DNA from: Bacillus_BA songklensis
GTDB taxonomy: Bacteria; Bacillota; Bacilli; Bacillales; Bacillaceae_H
Length of the DNA stretch: 64,000 nucleotides
Reading direction: 5' to 3'
NCBI RefSeq assembly: GCF_042649685.1
Contig: NZ_JBHRZT010000026.1
Span: forward strand, 1 to 64,000
Shown: positions 1-8,128 of the stretch, piece by piece
Layout: the number at the start of each line of letters is the position of its first letter
How positions within the stretch are numbered: position 1 is the stretch's first letter
Made by a program: the position numbers and the translations under genes
Notes under the pieces: generated by a model
Database searches by the model: none
What the model was told of the DNA's origin: nothing
Seen by the model: only the letters and a program-made list of their open reading frames with translations

Positions 1-51
1 TCAATCAAAACCCTTGGTATTACCGGATTTATATAACGGTCCATTTTGCGT

Positions 52-95
52 GGGGTGACTCAAAAGGGGCGATTTTTCTCCTTTTGAGTCACCCC
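52..95. repeat. Perfect 16-bp inverted repeat (hairpin of repeat family A)
   Basis: Arms at 52-67 and 80-95 are perfectly complementary around a 12-nt loop, and the top strand then runs CCTTTT. The arm contains GGGGTGACTCAAAAGG, the same kind of sequence as the hairpins at 5281, 7945, 15495, 56602 and 62308. It lies just past the end of the leftward rpsN gene and may act as a terminator for whatever lies to the left. Confidence 0.6.
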
Positions 96-121
96 CTTTT
101 CCTACTCTGTCCTTGCCTTTA

Positions 122-307
122 TTACCAGCTGGCCTTTTTCAATCCTGGAATTTGGCCTTTATATGCCAGGTCGCGCAGACAAATGCGACACAATTTAAAT
201 TTGCGGTAAATAGAGTGCGGACGTCCGCATTTGCTGCAGCGTGTGTAATTTCTAACCTGGAATTTTTGCTCTTTGTTTCCTTTGAGAACAAGTGCTTTTT
301 TAGCCAT
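122..307 (-). CDS. rpsN: 30S ribosomal protein S14, zinc-ribbon type (stand-alone paralogue)
   Basis: A 61-residue S14 of the short type Z form. It would sit in the 3' domain of the small ribosomal subunit. Two CxxC pairs (CSKC and CRIC) form the zinc ribbon, and the end GQIPG-KKASW is the family signature. The ATG at 307 is preferred to the upstream one at 328, because AGAGG lies a few bases before it. The N-terminal 20 residues differ from the usual operon-encoded type Z protein. It is not inside an S10-like operon: its upstream neighbour is an oligoribonuclease gene. In Bacillus the stand-alone S14 paralogue is typically the longer zinc-free form, so a zinc-binding copy here is a little unexpected. 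Confidence 0.9.
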   Translation of the reverse strand: MAKKALVLKGNKEQKFQVRNYTRCSKCGRPHSIYRKFKLCRICLRDLAYKGQIPGLKKASW

Positions 308-337
308 AAAAATACCTCTTTTGTTCATCAGATATTC

Positions 338-1525
338 TCACACTCGTTTTGTTTTTACCATATAATCCATCAAATATTGAACAAAAACCTCGTCTCTTAC
401 AAGCCATGCGGAATAATTTCTTTTCAAATAGTTTTCCCCTTCTTGAAAGGTTGTAAAGGTTTGTTCCATTTTTACTCCATTGTGTTCAACAGCCCATCTA
501 TTTTCGTCTTCAGGATAGAGAAAAAACGTTTCCTCCATTCGATTTTCATACAACGAACCAAATGAAGTATCTTTCAGATTATATCGGTTTCTCTTTGCAT
601 CCTCGCGTAAAGGTTCAAGATGAAAGGTCTCAGTCACAAATTGTCTGTAGGTTTCTTCATTTAAAGAGCAACCTGACGCCTTCGCATGGCCACCTCCCCC
701 ATACTGGCCCGCAATTTCAGATACATCCACATGATCGTGAATCGTTCGAAACCCCATTCGTTTTCCGCCGATATTCAGAATGGCAATGTAATCAAGGTGC
801 GGATATTCTTTCCCCAATTCGTTTCCGAGTTCAGAGTGATAAGATTCGGCATACACGATACCGGCAACATGTTCGCCTATAGGAGCTTGTACCAGTTCTC
901 TTCTTTTCCGGCGAATATAGCGCTCGATTTTGTCCTCTTCCATATCCAGTATCTTTTCCTCAAACTCGTCAAAGAAGAAATGATCGCTATTTTTAAGTCG
1001 TTCCACCATTTTATCCTCGAATTCGTCGATTGACACAAGGAAAAACAGAGCATTGAGCCTTTGGGCTGCCTGGTTGTCATTTCTCTCCCATTCCCAGGTG
1101 TCATATTGCCTGACAAGCTCCACAAACTCGGCAATGGCGTTCGACGGCTCCATCATTTCATTCTTAACGAGATACTCGTAAAACAAAGAAGTGGCTGAAG
1201 TCAACTTGCCCTCCTCGTCCTCGACCACGATATGCCCCCACTCGTAATCGTTAAAATGCAAGGCTGTTTTATGGTGATCCAAGAGCTGCACTTTTCCTCC
1301 TGCCCGATGGAAGTCATCGAGCCTATTCTCGTTTTCTTCGTTGACGGATAAATCGGTAATGAATAAAAAAGTTTGCTTATCACCATTTTCCAAAAACCAT
1401 TCCACTTCATGATTGAGACCTGCAATGGAGTTATAGCGGACTTTTACTTGTTCCCCGAAAGCGAGCTTTGCTAAAATGCCGCAGCCCACTCCATCTAGAT
1501 CATTATGTGATAATACTCGATACAT
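338..1525 (-). CDS. nrnB: DHH/DHHA1 oligoribonuclease, NrnB (YngD) type
   Basis: The 395-residue product resembles B. subtilis NrnB, which degrades short RNA oligonucleotides (nanoRNA) from the 3' end. Visible motifs are HNDLDG near residue 8, a TDL metal site near residue 58, the name-giving DHHK near residue 82, and the DHHA1 loop GGGGHAKASG near residue 280. All manganese ligands expected for the family appear present. The start at 1525 follows AAGGGGTGAAGAAC; an upstream in-frame start at 1585 lacks this site. Only 30 nt separate its end from the rpsN start, so the two could be cotranscribed. Assignment to NrnB rather than NrnA rests on the N-terminal HNDLDGVGCGI pattern. Confidence 0.85.
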   Translation of the reverse strand: MYRVLSHNDLDGVGCGILAKLAFGEQVKVRYNSIAGLNHEVEWFLENGDKQTFLFITDLSVNEENENRLDDFHRAGGKVQLLDHHKTALHFNDYEWGHIVVEDEEGKLTSATSLFYEYLVKNEMMEPSNAIAEFVELVRQYDTWEWERNDNQAAQRLNALFFLVSIDEFEDKMVERLKNSDHFFFDEFEEKILDMEEDKIERYIRRKRRELVQAPIGEHVAGIVYAESYHSELGNELGKEYPHLDYIAILNIGGKRMGFRTIHDHVDVSEIAGQYGGGGHAKASGCSLNEETYRQFVTETFHLEPLREDAKRNRYNLKDTSFGSLYENRMEETFFLYPEDENRWAVEHNGVKMEQTFTTFQEGENYLKRNYSAWLVRDEVFVQYLMDYMVKTKRV

Positions 1526-1631
1526 GTTCTTCACCCCTTCACATAGTATGGTTTCAACAAGTGAAAAATATTGGGGTGAACCCACAAAAAGCCGCGCTGT
1601 TGTTCCCCTTTACATGGAATAATTAAAATAC

Positions 1632-1662
1632 TAAAAGGGCGAGTCATCCCGACTCGCCCCTC
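1632..1662 (-). terminator. Terminator of the small lipoprotein gene
   Basis: GGGCGAGTC and GACTCGCCC pair around a short loop (1637-1659). On the minus strand the stem is followed by TTTTAGTATTTT. It lies about 50 nt beyond the stop of the lipoprotein gene at 1711. Confidence 0.75.
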
Positions 1663-1710
1663 TCATTCAATTATCAATAATGATGTAGATCTTGGAGTAC
1701 ATAATAATGA

Positions 1711-1932
1711 TTACTGCTCTGTTGATTCTTCAGTACCTTCGTCTGTCGTGCCGTCTTCTGTTGTCTCGTCTTCTGTTGTCTCGTCTTCTGTTGTCTCGTC
1801 TTCTGTTGTGCCGTCTTGTTGTTCTTCCATATCCGTATCATCTTGTTTGTTTGTGTCTTGGCTGCTGCAAGCTGTCATTAAGAAAACTGCCAGTAAAGAA
1901 CCGAATAATTTGAGCATTAAACTTTTGTTCAT
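1711..1932 (-). CDS. Small secreted lipoprotein with acidic Thr-Glu-Asp tandem repeats
   Basis: A 73-residue protein of unknown function. It has an N-terminal signal segment (residues 1-20, lysine then LMLKLFGSLLAVFL), a lipobox LMTAC with the lipidated cysteine near residue 21, and then an entirely hydrophilic, acidic tail. The tail holds repeats of TEDET encoded by 15-bp DNA repeats. Mature protein would be anchored on the outer face of the membrane. Start at 1932 follows AGAGGAG at good spacing; in-frame codons further upstream lack one. No enzyme domain fits into the tail. Confidence 0.75.
   Translation of the reverse strand: MNKSLMLKLFGSLLAVFLMTACSSQDTNKQDDTDMEEQQDGTTEDETTEDETTEDETTEDGTTDEGTEESTEQ
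1745..1815. repeat. 15-bp tandem repeat inside the lipoprotein gene
   Basis: The unit TCTTCTGTTGTCTCG (plus strand) occurs three times in perfect tandem, with diverged flanking units ending in TGCCG. It encodes ETTED on the minus strand. The unit length is a multiple of three, so copy-number change would lengthen or shorten the tail without a frameshift. Confidence 0.8.
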
Positions 1933-2397
1933 ACTATGTTCTCCTCTCGATCCATTTATATATTTAGCCGTCAACTGCTTGGCTGCGGCTCTGATTCGAT
2001 TATATGAAATGTTTTCATACAAAAGTGGCTTTTTACCATTTTATAACACAACCTTTACACACACTTTATCTTTTAATATTTCCTAGGTATTTCCTTATCA
2101 CTCCTGTCATATAAGCAAAAACCTTCATTTTACGACGCATATCGACATCTTTTAAAAAATAGTTTATAACTAAAGAGACTGTAATTTGTCCATTCTTCCA
2201 TTACTCGCTATCTATGAAAGTACTGTATCAAGTACAACTTCACTTGGTAGGCGTTTCGCTGCCCATTAGAGCGGTATAAAAATGACAAAATACACGAAAA
2301 CATATATCCAAAATACCGCAAAATATGCTAAGATTTGAATAACTTTAAAAAGAAATGTCGAAAAACGAAAAATAAGAACTGGAGAAAGACGTTCAAG

Positions 2398-3987
2398 ATG
2401 GAAAAACAGCTGCTGATAGAAAATCGAAATCACTTACTGACTAAACTTCTATGGATTTTTTATATGATTCACACGATCGTTTACGTAGTGATTGATCAAC
2501 AAGTGGATTATATATCGCCATTTGCAGGACTTTTATTTCTTTTTCCGATCACATTTTTATCCTATAAAAAAAAGCACCCGTTTTTAACGATGTATGCGAC
2601 CATTATCGTTTACTACGGCTATATCACGTATTTGCTCGTACTTGAACCTCTTCTTGTTAATTTAATTTTCCTGTTGTTAGGAATTATTCTTACAATCGTT
2701 TATCAGCAAGCGAAAGCCATTGTCGTGTCTTCTCTTCTCTCCCTTTCTCTTTTCATTTACTTCTTTACTACACAATTTGATCGATTACGTTCAGATCTTA
2801 CACGTCAAGATCTCATTTACTTTATTCTTTTTGGTCTTTTGGCGGCCATATTGTTTTTATATTATACAAAGATTTTAAATGATTTATGGACTGCCGTTCA
2901 TTTAAAAGCGAAAAAAACAGAGGAAGAATTACATTCTACTCAAGAGTATTTACAATCCTTTTTTACGTTTAACAATGATGCCATTGCAGTGATTGATTTA
3001 GAGGGGAAAGTCATTACGGTCAATCCTGCTTTTGAACGCATATATGGATGGAAAAAAGATGAAATTATCGGCATGTCTATCCCTTTCGTCCCTTCTCATT
3101 TAAAAAAGGGAGCGTATGAACGATTTAAAAAGGTGTGTGAGGGAGAACAAATCATCGGTTTTGAAACACAAGATCTATGTAAAGACGGGCGAACCATTGA
3201 AGTTGAAATTACTATTTCTCCTATTTATGATTCGAAAGGGAATGTCATCGCATTGTCGGAAATTTCACGTGATATCACGGAGAAAAAAGCAACTGATGAA
3301 TTGCTTCGTCAAGCCGATAAACTCTCATTGGCTGGTGAAATGGCAGCTGGAGTGGCACATGAAATTCGTAATCCGCTTACATCATTAAACGGCTTTATTC
3401 AATTAATTCACGAAGACAGCGAGAAATATCATTCATACACTAACGTTATGTTGTCAGAACTAAATCGGTTGAATGCCATTATCGGTGAATTTCTTATGCT
3501 GGCAAAACCGCAATCCATGTATTTCGCACCTCATTCTTTTCATGATATTTTACGTGAGGTTATTCTGTTATTTGAAACGGAATGCACATTGAAAAACGTA
3601 GTCATTGGTCTCAATCTTCCTGCTGATTCATGTATCCTTTTATGTGATAACAACCAGCTTAAACAAGTGTTTATTAACTTATTGAAAAATGCGATTGAAG
3701 CGATGCCGCAAGGAGGATCCATTCACATCGATGCGGCTAAAAAAGATGATCAGCATATGGAAATTCTTATACGCGATACCGGATCAGGCATTCCTCCATC
3801 CATTTTAGAACATATTCAAAGACCGTTTTTTACGACAAAAGAAAGTGGCACCGGCCTCGGTCTTGTGGTGACCCAAAAAATCATCTGCCGGCATCAAGGG
3901 GACATCTTGATCTCAAGCGAACAAAACCAGGGAACAACCGTGACGCTAACATTGCCTTTATACACGGAAAAATCCGTTCATGCCTAA
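2398..3987 (+). CDS. Membrane-bound PAS sensor histidine kinase, sporulation-kinase type
   Basis: A 529-residue orphan kinase. Order: about five or six membrane helices (residues 15-165), a PAS domain (about 188-300, with the FNNDAIAVIDLEG start), a HisKA dimerization domain with the phosphorylated His321 in AHEIRNPLTSLNGF, and a HATPase_c domain with N box NLLKNAIEAM, G1 DTGSGIP and G2 GTGLGL. The H-box pattern is that of Bacillus kinases feeding the Spo0 phosphorelay; the membrane module followed by kinase core recalls KinB, but KinB lacks PAS. No response regulator gene lies next to it. Start at 2398 follows GGAGAAAG; a TTG start at 2335 has no ribosome site. The actual signal and partner are not deducible. 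Confidence 0.8.
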   Translation: MEKQLLIENRNHLLTKLLWIFYMIHTIVYVVIDQQVDYISPFAGLLFLFPITFLSYKKKHPFLTMYATIIVYYGYITYLLVLEPLLVNLIFLLLGIILTIVYQQAKAIVVSSLLSLSLFIYFFTTQFDRLRSDLTRQDLIYFILFGLLAAILFLYYTKILNDLWTAVHLKAKKTEEELHSTQEYLQSFFTFNNDAIAVIDLEGKVITVNPAFERIYGWKKDEIIGMSIPFVPSHLKKGAYERFKKVCEGEQIIGFETQDLCKDGRTIEVEITISPIYDSKGNVIALSEISRDITEKKATDELLRQADKLSLAGEMAAGVAHEIRNPLTSLNGFIQLIHEDSEKYHSYTNVMLSELNRLNAIIGEFLMLAKPQSMYFAPHSFHDILREVILLFETECTLKNVVIGLNLPADSCILLCDNNQLKQVFINLLKNAIEAMPQGGSIHIDAAKKDDQHMEILIRDTGSGIPPSILEHIQRPFFTTKESGTGLGLVVTQKIICRHQGDILISSEQNQGTTVTLTLPLYTEKSVHA

Positions 3988-4018
3988 CTCCTTCATACTT
4001 TAGAAGGAGTTTTTTTCA
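3985..4018 (+). terminator. Terminator of the histidine kinase gene
   Basis: ACTCCTTC and GAAGGAGT pair across a short loop immediately after the TAA stop and are followed by seven T. Confidence 0.85.
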
Positions 4019-4124
4019 TTCTAAATCTGTATCCTTATCTCACTCTCTTCTCTCATGTATCCTCCATGTTTTTCCATTATCCTTAAGGTAGAACAAAGGA
4101 ACAATCAATGGGAGCGTGAACGAT

Positions 4125-4277
4125 ATGTTTATGAATGACTATGAAGCAAATATGATTTATGAGCTTGAATATAGACCATACAAAGGAAACAAATACAAAG
4201 AGCTTTACCAAAACCAGAAGTGCCATTCCATTCATTTAACTCAGTTGCTGCTTTACATCTTCGGTCCTCATAAATGA
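4125..4277 (+). CDS. Hypothetical 50-residue protein
   Basis: The product begins MFMNDYEANMIYELEYRPYK and ends LLLYIFGPHK. It is rich in tyrosine and has no signal peptide or known motif. A GGAG lies ten bases before the ATG. It runs up to a repeat remnant at about 4285. I do not recognise it; it could be a small spore-associated protein or a chance frame. Confidence 0.4.
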   Translation: MFMNDYEANMIYELEYRPYKGNKYKELYQNQKCHSIHLTQLLLYIFGPHK

Positions 4278-4284
4278 GGGAGGA

Positions 4285-4445
4285 TGTATCAGAAAAGCGG
4301 AACGAGCCAAGTTACAGCAAAGAACGCTCACATCCTGTGACCAACGTCGACGCTTAAACATCCTGTTCTTCGAAAATGACCGTAGGAGCCGCAGCTGGAT
4401 AATTTCAAAGCGCCAATTATGCTTTCCTATATAATAAAAAGGATG
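4285..4445. repeat. Degenerate copy of repeat family C
   Basis: It begins AGAAAAGCGGAACG and ends with GGAGCCGCAGCTGGATAA then ATTATGCTTTCCTATATAAT. These match in order the start and end of the element at 18384-18463 (AGAAAAGCGGAGGGCG, GGAGCTGCAGCTAGACAA, ATATGCTTTCTGAACGTATA). The middle differs. No open frame of interest. Confidence 0.55.
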
Positions 4446-4480
4446 CTCCATTGCCTATTATAAAGGCCTTCGGAGCATCA
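4434..4480 (-). terminator. Terminator of the HTH regulator gene
   Basis: GATGCTCC (4442-4449) pairs with GGAGCATC (4472-4479). On the minus strand the stem is followed by CTTTTTATTAT, about 40 nt beyond the regulator's stop. Confidence 0.65.
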
Positions 4481-4517
4481 AACCTAACGGGCTCTTCCCT
4501 TTTTTTCTTTCTCCCAT

Positions 4518-5066
4518 TTACTTTTTAATCTGTTTTTTTACTTCACTTGTCATAATGGTCGTAAGCGTTCTGGCTCTTCGCTCTTTTGACGGCTCTTTCT
4601 TGATCGCTTCCATCATGACCGTCCCCATTTTTTGTATAAACTCTTGAAATTCTTCGTCCGTCAAGAACAGGGTTGCCTGGCGATAGCCTGCTCCATCCCG
4701 CACAAAATCGAATCCTTCTTGGCTAATATATCTTTCAAAATCACCTAATACAGCTGCCATAAAACGTAAGAAATAATCCATGTGCTCTTCTTTTGTCATG
4801 CTGCGAAACTCTTCTGGTGACATATACTCATTGTTTTCCACTAAAGCGTATGTCTTTTCAACGGTACCACGAATGGGGGTCTGATCAACAATTGATATAA
4901 ATCCGCCCTCTACGAGTTTTTTTATATGACGATATAAGGACGCTTGCGGAACATCCGGCATCGCTTCGCTAATTTGCTGAGCAGTCAATCTTTGTTTTCC
5001 GGCTAATACTTGTATAATGCGAAGGCGTACAGGGTGTAAAATTAAATCAGCTTTAGAATTTTTCAT
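4518..5066 (-). CDS. ArsR-like winged-helix transcriptional regulator
   Basis: A 182-residue regulator. The N-terminal 80 residues form a winged helix of ArsR/HTH_20 type: LHPVRLRIIQVL, then the recognition helix region ISEAMPDVPQASLYRHIKKL, then a wing with GTVEKTYAL. The C-terminal half is helical with no recognised domain and presumably dimerizes or senses ligand. Start at 5066 follows GAGGTG. The upstream region carries a perfect palindrome at 5114-5133 that recurs before the TRAP operon (9144-9171), so it probably controls itself and that operon. Specific ligand unknown. Confidence 0.75.
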   Translation of the reverse strand: MKNSKADLILHPVRLRIIQVLAGKQRLTAQQISEAMPDVPQASLYRHIKKLVEGGFISIVDQTPIRGTVEKTYALVENNEYMSPEEFRSMTKEEHMDYFLRFMAAVLGDFERYISQEGFDFVRDGAGYRQATLFLTDEEFQEFIQKMGTVMMEAIKKEPSKERRARTLTTIMTSEVKKQIKK

Positions 5067-5113
5067 AACAACACCTCTGATCAAGAGATTTAGTAAAAAG
5101 CATCACTTTTAAA

Positions 5114-5133
5114 TATTATCATTATTGATAATA
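5114..5133. promoter_or_regulatory. Candidate operator of the HTH regulator, its own promoter
   Basis: TATTATCA-TTAT-TGATAATA is a perfect 8-bp inverted repeat with a 4-nt centre, 48 nt upstream of the regulator's ATG. The same half-sites form the palindrome before the TAXI binding-protein gene. Confidence 0.55.
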
Positions 5134-5278
5134 ATGTTATTTTATGAAAGTTAACAGTGTCAAGTTTTTACGTAAAAGCTAAGTTGAAGACTATTGTAGA
5201 TTTTTGGCTCATTTCGCACGAATAAGCCAAAAATATTAAAAACTAATATCGTTCTTTAACTAAACCTATGTAAAAGAA

Positions 5279-5426
5279 AGAGGGTGTCCCAAAGAACATA
5301 CTTGGGACACCCTCCTGCGATGAACCATCATTGAAATCCAGGAAAATCAAGCATAGCGGTGACAGCCCATCACAGAAAAAATAGATGATTACCGTCATCT
5401 AGAGGCTTTTGAGCCAGCCCCTTTTC
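5279..5426. repeat. Composite intergenic repeat, family A
   Basis: Order of parts: hairpin AGGGTGTCCCAA/TTGGGACACCCT (5281-5313), then GATGAACCATCA with an imperfect partner GATTACCGTCATC, then GGCTTTTGAGCCAGCCCC. The same order occurs at 7944-8100 and, reversed, at 44904-45060 and 56494-56645. It sits immediately after the TRAP permease stop. Confidence 0.7.
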
Positions 5427-5430
5427 AATC

Positions 5431-7401
5431 TTAAAGGGTATTTGTTGATGATTGCCCTTTATTTTTCGTTGACATAATTTGCACAACGAGCAATGCAGCA
5501 AATAAACCAAACCCAATCATATCCGTAGTGCCTTCTGGAATGATTAACATGATACCGGCTGCAACTGCTAATAAACGTTCAACCACAGCAAGCGGACGAT
5601 ACCAGTACCCGACCATCGCCGCCCCGACTGCAATCATACCTGTGAAGGATGTAATCACGACCCAAGTTAAATTGTACCAAGTTGTGTCGATCATTAGCAT
5701 CTCAGGGGAAAGTACAAAGATATATGGGATAATAAATGCTGCAATCGCCAGTTTGGAGGAAAGAATTCCTGTTTTGATCGGCTCTCCTCCAGATACACCT
5801 GATGCAGCAAACGCTGCCAGAGCGACCGGGGGGGTAATATCGGCGATGATACCGAAATAGAATACAAACAAATGTGCAGAAAGTGCCGGTGCTCCTAACA
5901 AAATCAGCGCAGGTGCCGCAATTGTGGATGTAATAACATAGTTAGCTGTTGTCGGTGATCCCATCCCCAAAATTAACGCAGCAATCATTGTAAAGAACAA
6001 GGTTAAAATCATGGATCCGCCTGCCAGATCAATCAATCCGTTTGCAAGCTTCAATCCTAATCCCGTTTTTGTGACGATACCAACAATCATCCCCGCTGCC
6101 GCTGTTGCTGCTGCAACACCTAGAGCCGTTCTGGCTCCATCTGCCAATGCGTCGAAAAAGTCACGAATACCGATGCGCGTTTCTTTACGAATGGCACTTC
6201 CCAAAATGGTAATAACGATTGAAATCAATGCAGAGCGTGTCACACTCATACCAGACATCAATAACACCACAACCGCTATGATTGGAACTAGTAAATAAAT
6301 ATTTTTAAAAATTTCTTTTTTACTTGGAATTTCTTCCTTTGACAATCCTCTTAATCCGATACGCTTTGCTTCAAAATGGGTCATGATCCAAATACCTGCA
6401 AAGTAAAGAACAGCTGGAATAGCTGCAGCCTTTGCAATGTCCCAATACGTGATACCTCCGCCGATAAATTCTACCATTAAAAAGGCGGCTGCTCCCATAA
6501 TCGGAGGCATGATCTGTCCACCTGTTGAGGAGGATGCTTCTACAGCACCTGCAAACTCTTTACTGTAACCAAGACGTTTCATCATCGGAATCGTAAACGC
6601 CCCTGATGTTACAACGTTAGCAACTGAGCTTCCACTGATTGTCCCTTGGAGGGCACTGGAGAAAATGGCCACTTTTGCCGGGCCCCCAATGCGGCGTCCG
6701 GCTATGAAAATGGATAGATCATTAAAATAATTCCCAACACCCGTTTTCACTAGAAATGAACCGAAAAGAAGAAATAAGAAAATATATGTAGATGATACAC
6801 CAAGGGGCGTTCCCAAAATTCCTTCTGTTGTAAAAAACATCGTTTGCACGAGGCGTTCCAACGTCAAACCCCGATGTGCCAGGAAGCCTGGCATGTAAGG
6901 GCCGTATAAACCATATGCCAAAAAGACAAGTACAATAATCGTAATCGGTAAACCAACCACACGTCTTGTCGCTTCGAGGATTAGCACCATTGCCGCTAAA
7001 CCGACAAGTAGATCAAGGGAAGTCACTTGACCGACCCGGTTGACCAAATCACCTATAAACAAGGGCCAGTAAGAACCTACAACTAATCCTAAAAGGGAAA
7101 AGATGGCGTCATACCATGCAATTTGGCGTTTCCTCTTTTTTTCTTTTCTTGAAGCCGGAAATAGTAGAAAGATTAAAGCCAGTGCAAATCCCAGGTGGAT
7201 GGATCGCTGAATTTGAGCAGTAAATACACCGAAAATGGCTGTATATAATTGAAATAAGGAGAAGGCTAACAGTCCTCCGTATGCCATCCATTTTAAGACG
7301 CCTGTTAACTTTCTCGTATTTGCTTCTGGATCATACTTTTCCATTAGTTCCTGTTGCTGCTCTTCCGTCAGCGCTTCATATTTCATCTGATCTTTGTCCA
7401 A
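5431..7401 (-). CDS. TRAP transporter fused 4TM-12TM permease (TAXI type)
   Basis: A 656-residue membrane protein with small (DctQ-like) and large (DctM-like) TRAP subunits in one chain. It drives sodium- or proton-coupled uptake of a substrate delivered by the TAXI binding protein. The large-subunit region shows GSFLVKTGVGNYF, SGSSVANVVTSG and GMGSPTTANYVITS, typical of the family. The start is a TTG at 7401: AAAGGAGTG lies nine bases before it, while the ATG at 7386 would be too far. It overlaps the DUF1850 gene by 26 nt, indicating translational coupling. TAXI systems often carry C4-dicarboxylates or amino acids such as glutamate; the substrate here cannot be read from sequence. Confidence 0.88.
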   Translation of the reverse strand: MDKDQMKYEALTEEQQQELMEKYDPEANTRKLTGVLKWMAYGGLLAFSLFQLYTAIFGVFTAQIQRSIHLGFALALIFLLFPASRKEKKRKRQIAWYDAIFSLLGLVVGSYWPLFIGDLVNRVGQVTSLDLLVGLAAMVLILEATRRVVGLPITIIVLVFLAYGLYGPYMPGFLAHRGLTLERLVQTMFFTTEGILGTPLGVSSTYIFLFLLFGSFLVKTGVGNYFNDLSIFIAGRRIGGPAKVAIFSSALQGTISGSSVANVVTSGAFTIPMMKRLGYSKEFAGAVEASSSTGGQIMPPIMGAAAFLMVEFIGGGITYWDIAKAAAIPAVLYFAGIWIMTHFEAKRIGLRGLSKEEIPSKKEIFKNIYLLVPIIAVVVLLMSGMSVTRSALISIVITILGSAIRKETRIGIRDFFDALADGARTALGVAAATAAAGMIVGIVTKTGLGLKLANGLIDLAGGSMILTLFFTMIAALILGMGSPTTANYVITSTIAAPALILLGAPALSAHLFVFYFGIIADITPPVALAAFAASGVSGGEPIKTGILSSKLAIAAFIIPYIFVLSPEMLMIDTTWYNLTWVVITSFTGMIAVGAAMVGYWYRPLAVVERLLAVAAGIMLIIPEGTTDMIGFGLFAALLVVQIMSTKNKGQSSTNTL

Positions 7402-7903
7402 GCACGTTCACTCCTTTCAAAACATCCCATAAGCTGATAAGGCGATAATCGATTCGAACCCATGTACCTTCTTTCATGAAAGAGGAAAAAGGGATTTTTC
7501 TTCTTTCATGAATGAGGGTATGATTGGCCACGACTTGTCCAATACGCAAGTCAATATAATCAAATGTTCGGTTCATATTGGTGATCATATAATGGCCATT
7601 TTTTTCAATAAATTTTTCATTACCTTCGGCATCTGATGGCATCCCGATCGCAAAATCCTCATATTCTAACTGTTTTTGTTTTAACTGTCCTGTATCGCTA
7701 ACCTCATAGGTTTCAATTACATCTGATAAATGAATAGAATGAGTATACTTCACTTGGAAAGTTGAGCCTTTGTCCATTTTTAAGTAAGCAACTAATTGCC
7801 CTGTATTTTCATATTCAAACACAAGCGCAGGCTGAGACGGTACAAAAAGTAGTGAAAAAAACCCTATAACACTAATAAAAAGAATAATGATTGCCTTTTT
7901 CAT
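7376..7903 (-). CDS. DUF1850 protein, TAXI-TRAP accessory
   Basis: A 175-residue protein with one N-terminal hydrophobic segment (residues 3-20) and an exported beta-rich body. The run KYTHSIHLSDVIETYEV near residue 50 is characteristic of DUF1850. The family is found between TAXI binding-protein and fused permease genes, as here, so it is probably an extracytoplasmic accessory of the transporter. Its biochemical role is unknown. The start follows AGAGGATTAGG. Confidence 0.75.
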   Translation of the reverse strand: MKKAIIILFISVIGFFSLLFVPSQPALVFEYENTGQLVAYLKMDKGSTFQVKYTHSIHLSDVIETYEVSDTGQLKQKQLEYEDFAIGMPSDAEGNEKFIEKNGHYMITNMNRTFDYIDLRIGQVVANHTLIHERRKIPFSSFMKEGTWVRIDYRLISLWDVLKGVNVLGQRSDEI

Positions 7904-7943
7904 CCTAATCCTCTGACTCTCTTTTCAGTGTAAAGTGATGACA

Positions 7944-8100
7944 AGAGGGTGATTCAAAAACATAAAGAACATGCTTTTGAATCACCCTCCTGAAAATGAA
8001 CCGTCCTGCAGGATACAGTAAAACCCTGGGCTTTCTTGACGGTTCATTTCAGTTTAAAAATATGATGGCCTTCTCTTGAAGGACTATGGGCCAGCCCCAT
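7944..8100. repeat. Composite intergenic repeat, family A
   Basis: It has hairpin GAGGGTGATTCAAAA / TTTTGAATCACCCTC, then AAATGAACCGTC paired with GACGGTTCATTT, then GGGCCAGCCCC. It lies between the TAXI binding-protein gene and DUF1850, so it may reduce expression of the distal transporter genes relative to the binding protein. Confidence 0.75.
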
Positions 8101-8128
8101 CATCACTTTTCTGCTTTTGTCTCATGTA

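Noticed and set aside
113..565. 150-codon plus-strand frame over rpsN and the end of nrnB
   Set aside because: Antisense to two recognised genes; composition is that of a reverse-complement shadow.
1745..1815. Short regularly spaced repeats as a CRISPR-like array
   Set aside because: The 15-bp units are contiguous, without spacers, and lie in frame in a lipoprotein gene.
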